Assembly (NCBI GenBank): GCA_950106755.1
Contig: OX467092.1
Span: 7,192,001 to 7,256,000, forward strand
DNA length: 64,000 nt
Source of the DNA: Climacium dendroides
Lineage: Eukaryota; Streptophyta; Bryopsida; Hypnales; Climaciaceae
Direction: 5' to 3'
Below the pieces are notes generated by a model that saw only the letters and a program-made list of their open reading frames with translations, was not told the origin of the DNA and ran no database searches. This document shows, in pieces, positions 61,601 to 64,000 of this stretch. Position 1 is the stretch's first letter. Each line of letters opens with the position of its first letter. The translations under genes were made by a program, and so were the position numbers.

Positions 61601-64000
61601 ATCCTAAATAATTGAAGGTATATACTAGTGTGCCTTGTACTATTGCCATAGTGAAAACAAAAGTAAAAAGAATTTTCTAATTTTTAGAACCAAAAATAAC
61701 TCAACTTTTACATCATACATTCAAACAATGCAAAACCAAGCCGGTGCATCTCTCCTAAATTGAGGGCTTTCCCACAATACCAAGATTGTTTTCAAAATAT
61801 AAGAAAAAGTGCCATGTGCCGTTGCCACAGTGAAAACAAAAGTAAAATTAATTTTTTAATTTTTTCGTTCATAAAAATACTTCAAAATTCAATAACTTTC
61901 ACACCGTACGTCCAAACGCCATGAAACCAAGCCAATGCACCTCTCCTCGCCAAGAGCTTTCTAACAGTACCAAGATTGTGACCAAAATATAAGAAATAAT
62001 ATTTTCTAATTTCTTAGAACCCAAAACATTTCAAAAATGCATAATTTTCACACTGTGTGTCTAAATGCCATGAAACTAAGCCGGCGCACTCTTTACCAAG
62101 AGCCTTCAAACGTACCAAGCATGCAATCAAGGGACGCACGATCTGGGAGATCTCAACGTGACAAACAAAACAAAACAAACATGTTGTCTTAATAGAAGAG
62201 ATATATGCATATGTCACTTAGAAAAAATTATAATTTTATAAAATTTGTATTCTGAAAATTCTACAAATAATTCTCAGTCTACTAACAAGTGAACCTTTGA
62301 AAAAAATTACATGTATAAAAAATTCACTAATTATAAGTTTGATTAAATTATTTTTAAAAAATTAAAAATAACTTTTTAAAATATATTTTTTATAATAAAA
62401 ATATATTTTTTAATATTGGTTCTCTAGATTTTTTAAATTCACTAGCGGTTGGCGCTTGCTATGCAATGCATTCATCATTAGAATTTTATAAGAATTTTTA
62501 TGTATTAGATAGAATGTAGAATAAAAATTTCAATAAATCTTTAAATAAAAATGACTAAAATCTTTGTATAATTTTTTTTACATGTAAGCATATATTGAAA
62601 TGAACGATAGAAATTTATTGAATTATGAATGAAACATATGCAATGATAAATACTATAAAAGATACACATACATTACAATGCATTAGAAATATGACTACAT
62701 TGTTACAAAAAATGGCAATCCAAATTGCCTTAAAGAATGAATCAAAAGAATCACAACCATATTGGACATTTTTTCATAGTCATATTGATTTGACTTTGTG
62801 AAGTACAACTGCCCAGTTTTTTCCATACCCCCCAAAAAAAGTGTTTTTATCACTTCAATTACTAATATCTTGCAATCTACATGGTGAAAATTTTTGAGCT
62901 TTTTTCCAAATCTTCTCAAATGAACGTATGAGATCTTATGGCCACATGTGTACAAAAATGTTATTTTTCTAAAATTTGGTACTTGCCTTAGAAATGACAA
63001 TTTTTTAGCATTTTTGGTAAAAACAGAGTAATAAACTTTCAAGGGTTAACTTGAAATGATAAAAAAAGGCTTGTTTTTTTGTCAAAACCTCTTAGAACTA
63101 CCATTTTTTTCCAACATGAAAAACTTAAACAATTTTTTTTAATTTTCATATGTAATCCCAAAATGTTGCCAATTCAATTGCAAGAAATTTTCATTCCAAG
63201 AGAAATATACCTTTGTCTGGCATGTAGACTATAAACCACAAATTAGTGAAATTTTAGAATGTAGACATTGCTCATTTATTTATTAAGATGTCTTTAGGTG
63301 TAGTTACTTTTGACACTAAATTAGCATAGAAGAATGAGTTATGAATCACAATTTATAAGACAAGTTATGTTATCCTTGCGTGGAAGTGCTTTTGAGGGAT
63401 AGCAAAAAAACTAATGTCCTCATTTTAAATAATGGAAACCCACTTGTTCATTGGAGGCATTTCCACTTTGGTGTAGCTTCGACTAAGCTCAACTTTTACT
63501 GAAATTTTTTTACAAGATAGAAAAAGTGAAAAAAAAAATTTCATGTAATTTTAATTTTTTCTTGTGTGCAATAGTAAATGTTATACTACAGTTAGCCAAG
63601 AAATTATTTGTTTGAGGAAAAAAATATATAAAATCTTTAAATTAAAATTGTAATGTATAGCTTCATTTAGGTTGTTTGTTTGTTTTCTTTGTTCTCTTTG
63701 GTACATTGAAATCTAAGAAACCATGAAGCATCCATAAATGTTCTTTGCACCACTCAAAATCTCTTTGCAAGGAGAGATGCACAAACTTTGTTTCACTATG
63801 TTTGGACCTATAGTATAAAACTTATGGAATTTCAAAAAATTTATGAATTCAAAAATTGAAATAAATTATCTTTTATTTAGGAAAAATCATAAGTTTTACA
63901 ATGTAGGTCCAAATATCACAAAATAAAGCCCTTGCACTCCTTTATGCTAAAACTTTTGATTTGTGCTAATTCCAATTGTGGTGTTTGAACCTACGGTGTG
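58674..64000. other. element B, 5' non-coding region up to the window end
   Basis: Mirror of 26827-32189. It includes the degenerate module array at about 61393-62183 and the single-copy version of the 43-bp segment at 63183-63230. No gene is supported; the open frames at 60361-60756 and 62695-63042 mirror the doubtful ones in element A. Confidence 0.6.

Larger units (their letters stand above)
26827..64000. repeat. giant inverted repeat (two arms of at least 18 kb, 1,184-bp spacer)
   Basis: Left arm 26827-44839, right arm 46024-64000 and beyond. From 29.5 kb to the spacer, mirrored positions sum to 90863 without change. Differences I could see: A/C at 31759 versus 59104, G/A at 34384 versus 56479 (Val or Ile in the transposase), a 1-bp indel near 28747, another near 28862, and a 34-bp net difference at 27597-27639. 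All other encoded proteins compared are identical. The arms are the two copies of the CACTA element. The outer limit on the right is outside the window. Confidence 0.95.
46024..64000 (-). mobile_element. giant CACTA-type transposon, element B, partial
   Basis: This is the same element as A in opposite orientation, with its 3' tip at 46024. Genes are on the minus strand. About 18 kb are visible. By comparison with A the 5' end should lie near 68242, outside the window. Coding sequence differs from A by a single Val/Ile change among the parts compared. Confidence 0.9.

Noticed and set aside
26827..64000. Whole palindrome as a fold-back sequencing or assembly artefact
   Set aside because: The arms differ at several sites, including a 43-bp duplication, the spacer is single-copy with two different flanks, and the tips are true transposon ends with a recoverable target duplication. 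Spacer orientation remains open.
26827..64000. A single mega-transposon whose terminal inverted repeats are the 18-kb arms
   Set aside because: The left arm is itself bounded by a matching pair of 25-bp terminal repeats (22585 and 44839) with a complete gene set, so each arm is one element.
1..64000. tRNA, rRNA, CRISPR or bacterial operon features
   Set aside because: I looked for tRNA T-loop (GGTTCGAAT-like) segments with matching stems, rDNA motifs and regularly spaced repeats and found none. The 33-bp array is a plain tandem repeat without spacers.

Overview
The window looks like nuclear DNA of a land plant. It has GT-AG introns, a plant-type APD-family RING ubiquitin ligase, long AT-rich intergenic stretches, nested DNA transposons, and no retrovirus-like or bacterial gene organisation. 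A non-seed plant such as a moss is my best guess, because AIM24-family genes are patchy in plants and the intergenic DNA is very AT-rich. Sequence alone does not settle this.

Layout. Bases 1-4538 hold an 11-exon APD-like RING E3 ligase gene (+). From about 4275 to at least 10183 runs a block that ends with an intact, intronless, GC-rich AIM24-family gene (9054-9830, minus). The same block is repeated in direct tandem from about 17720, offset by about 13.4 kb. Between the two copies (about 10.5-17.7 kb) is AT-rich DNA with only repeat debris. The second copy is cut at 22584/22585 by a very large DNA transposon.

That transposon, element A (22585-44839, 22,255 bp), has CACTA-type ends: 25-bp terminal inverted repeats starting CACAAGGG, short subterminal repeats, a six-exon CACTA/TNP2-like transposase, a second gene for a zinc-ribbon protein, and a possible third small spliced gene. 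From 46024 to the window end and beyond runs element B, the same element in opposite orientation. The two elements face each other 3' tip to 3' tip and form an inverted repeat with at least 18 kb per arm. In the stretches compared the arms are almost identical: from 29.5 to 44.8 kb mirrored positions always add to 90863, so there is no net length change. The 1,184-bp spacer (44840-46023) contains one intact gene, the second AIM24 copy (45169-45960).

Main inference. The spacer is inverted relative to its flanks. If it is turned round, element A is flanked by a perfect 3-bp duplication (CAT), an AIM24 C-terminal reading frame becomes continuous across A's insertion site, and AIM24-2 regains the orientation of its tandem partner. 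Recombination between the inverted arms, or an assembler choosing the wrong spacer orientation, would explain this. The order of events I infer is: tandem duplication (old; the AIM24 proteins are about 89% identical), then two insertions of the giant CACTA element, then a spacer flip and possibly arm-to-arm conversion. Both transposase copies carry the same in-frame TAA, so the last moves of this element were probably driven by a transposase made elsewhere.
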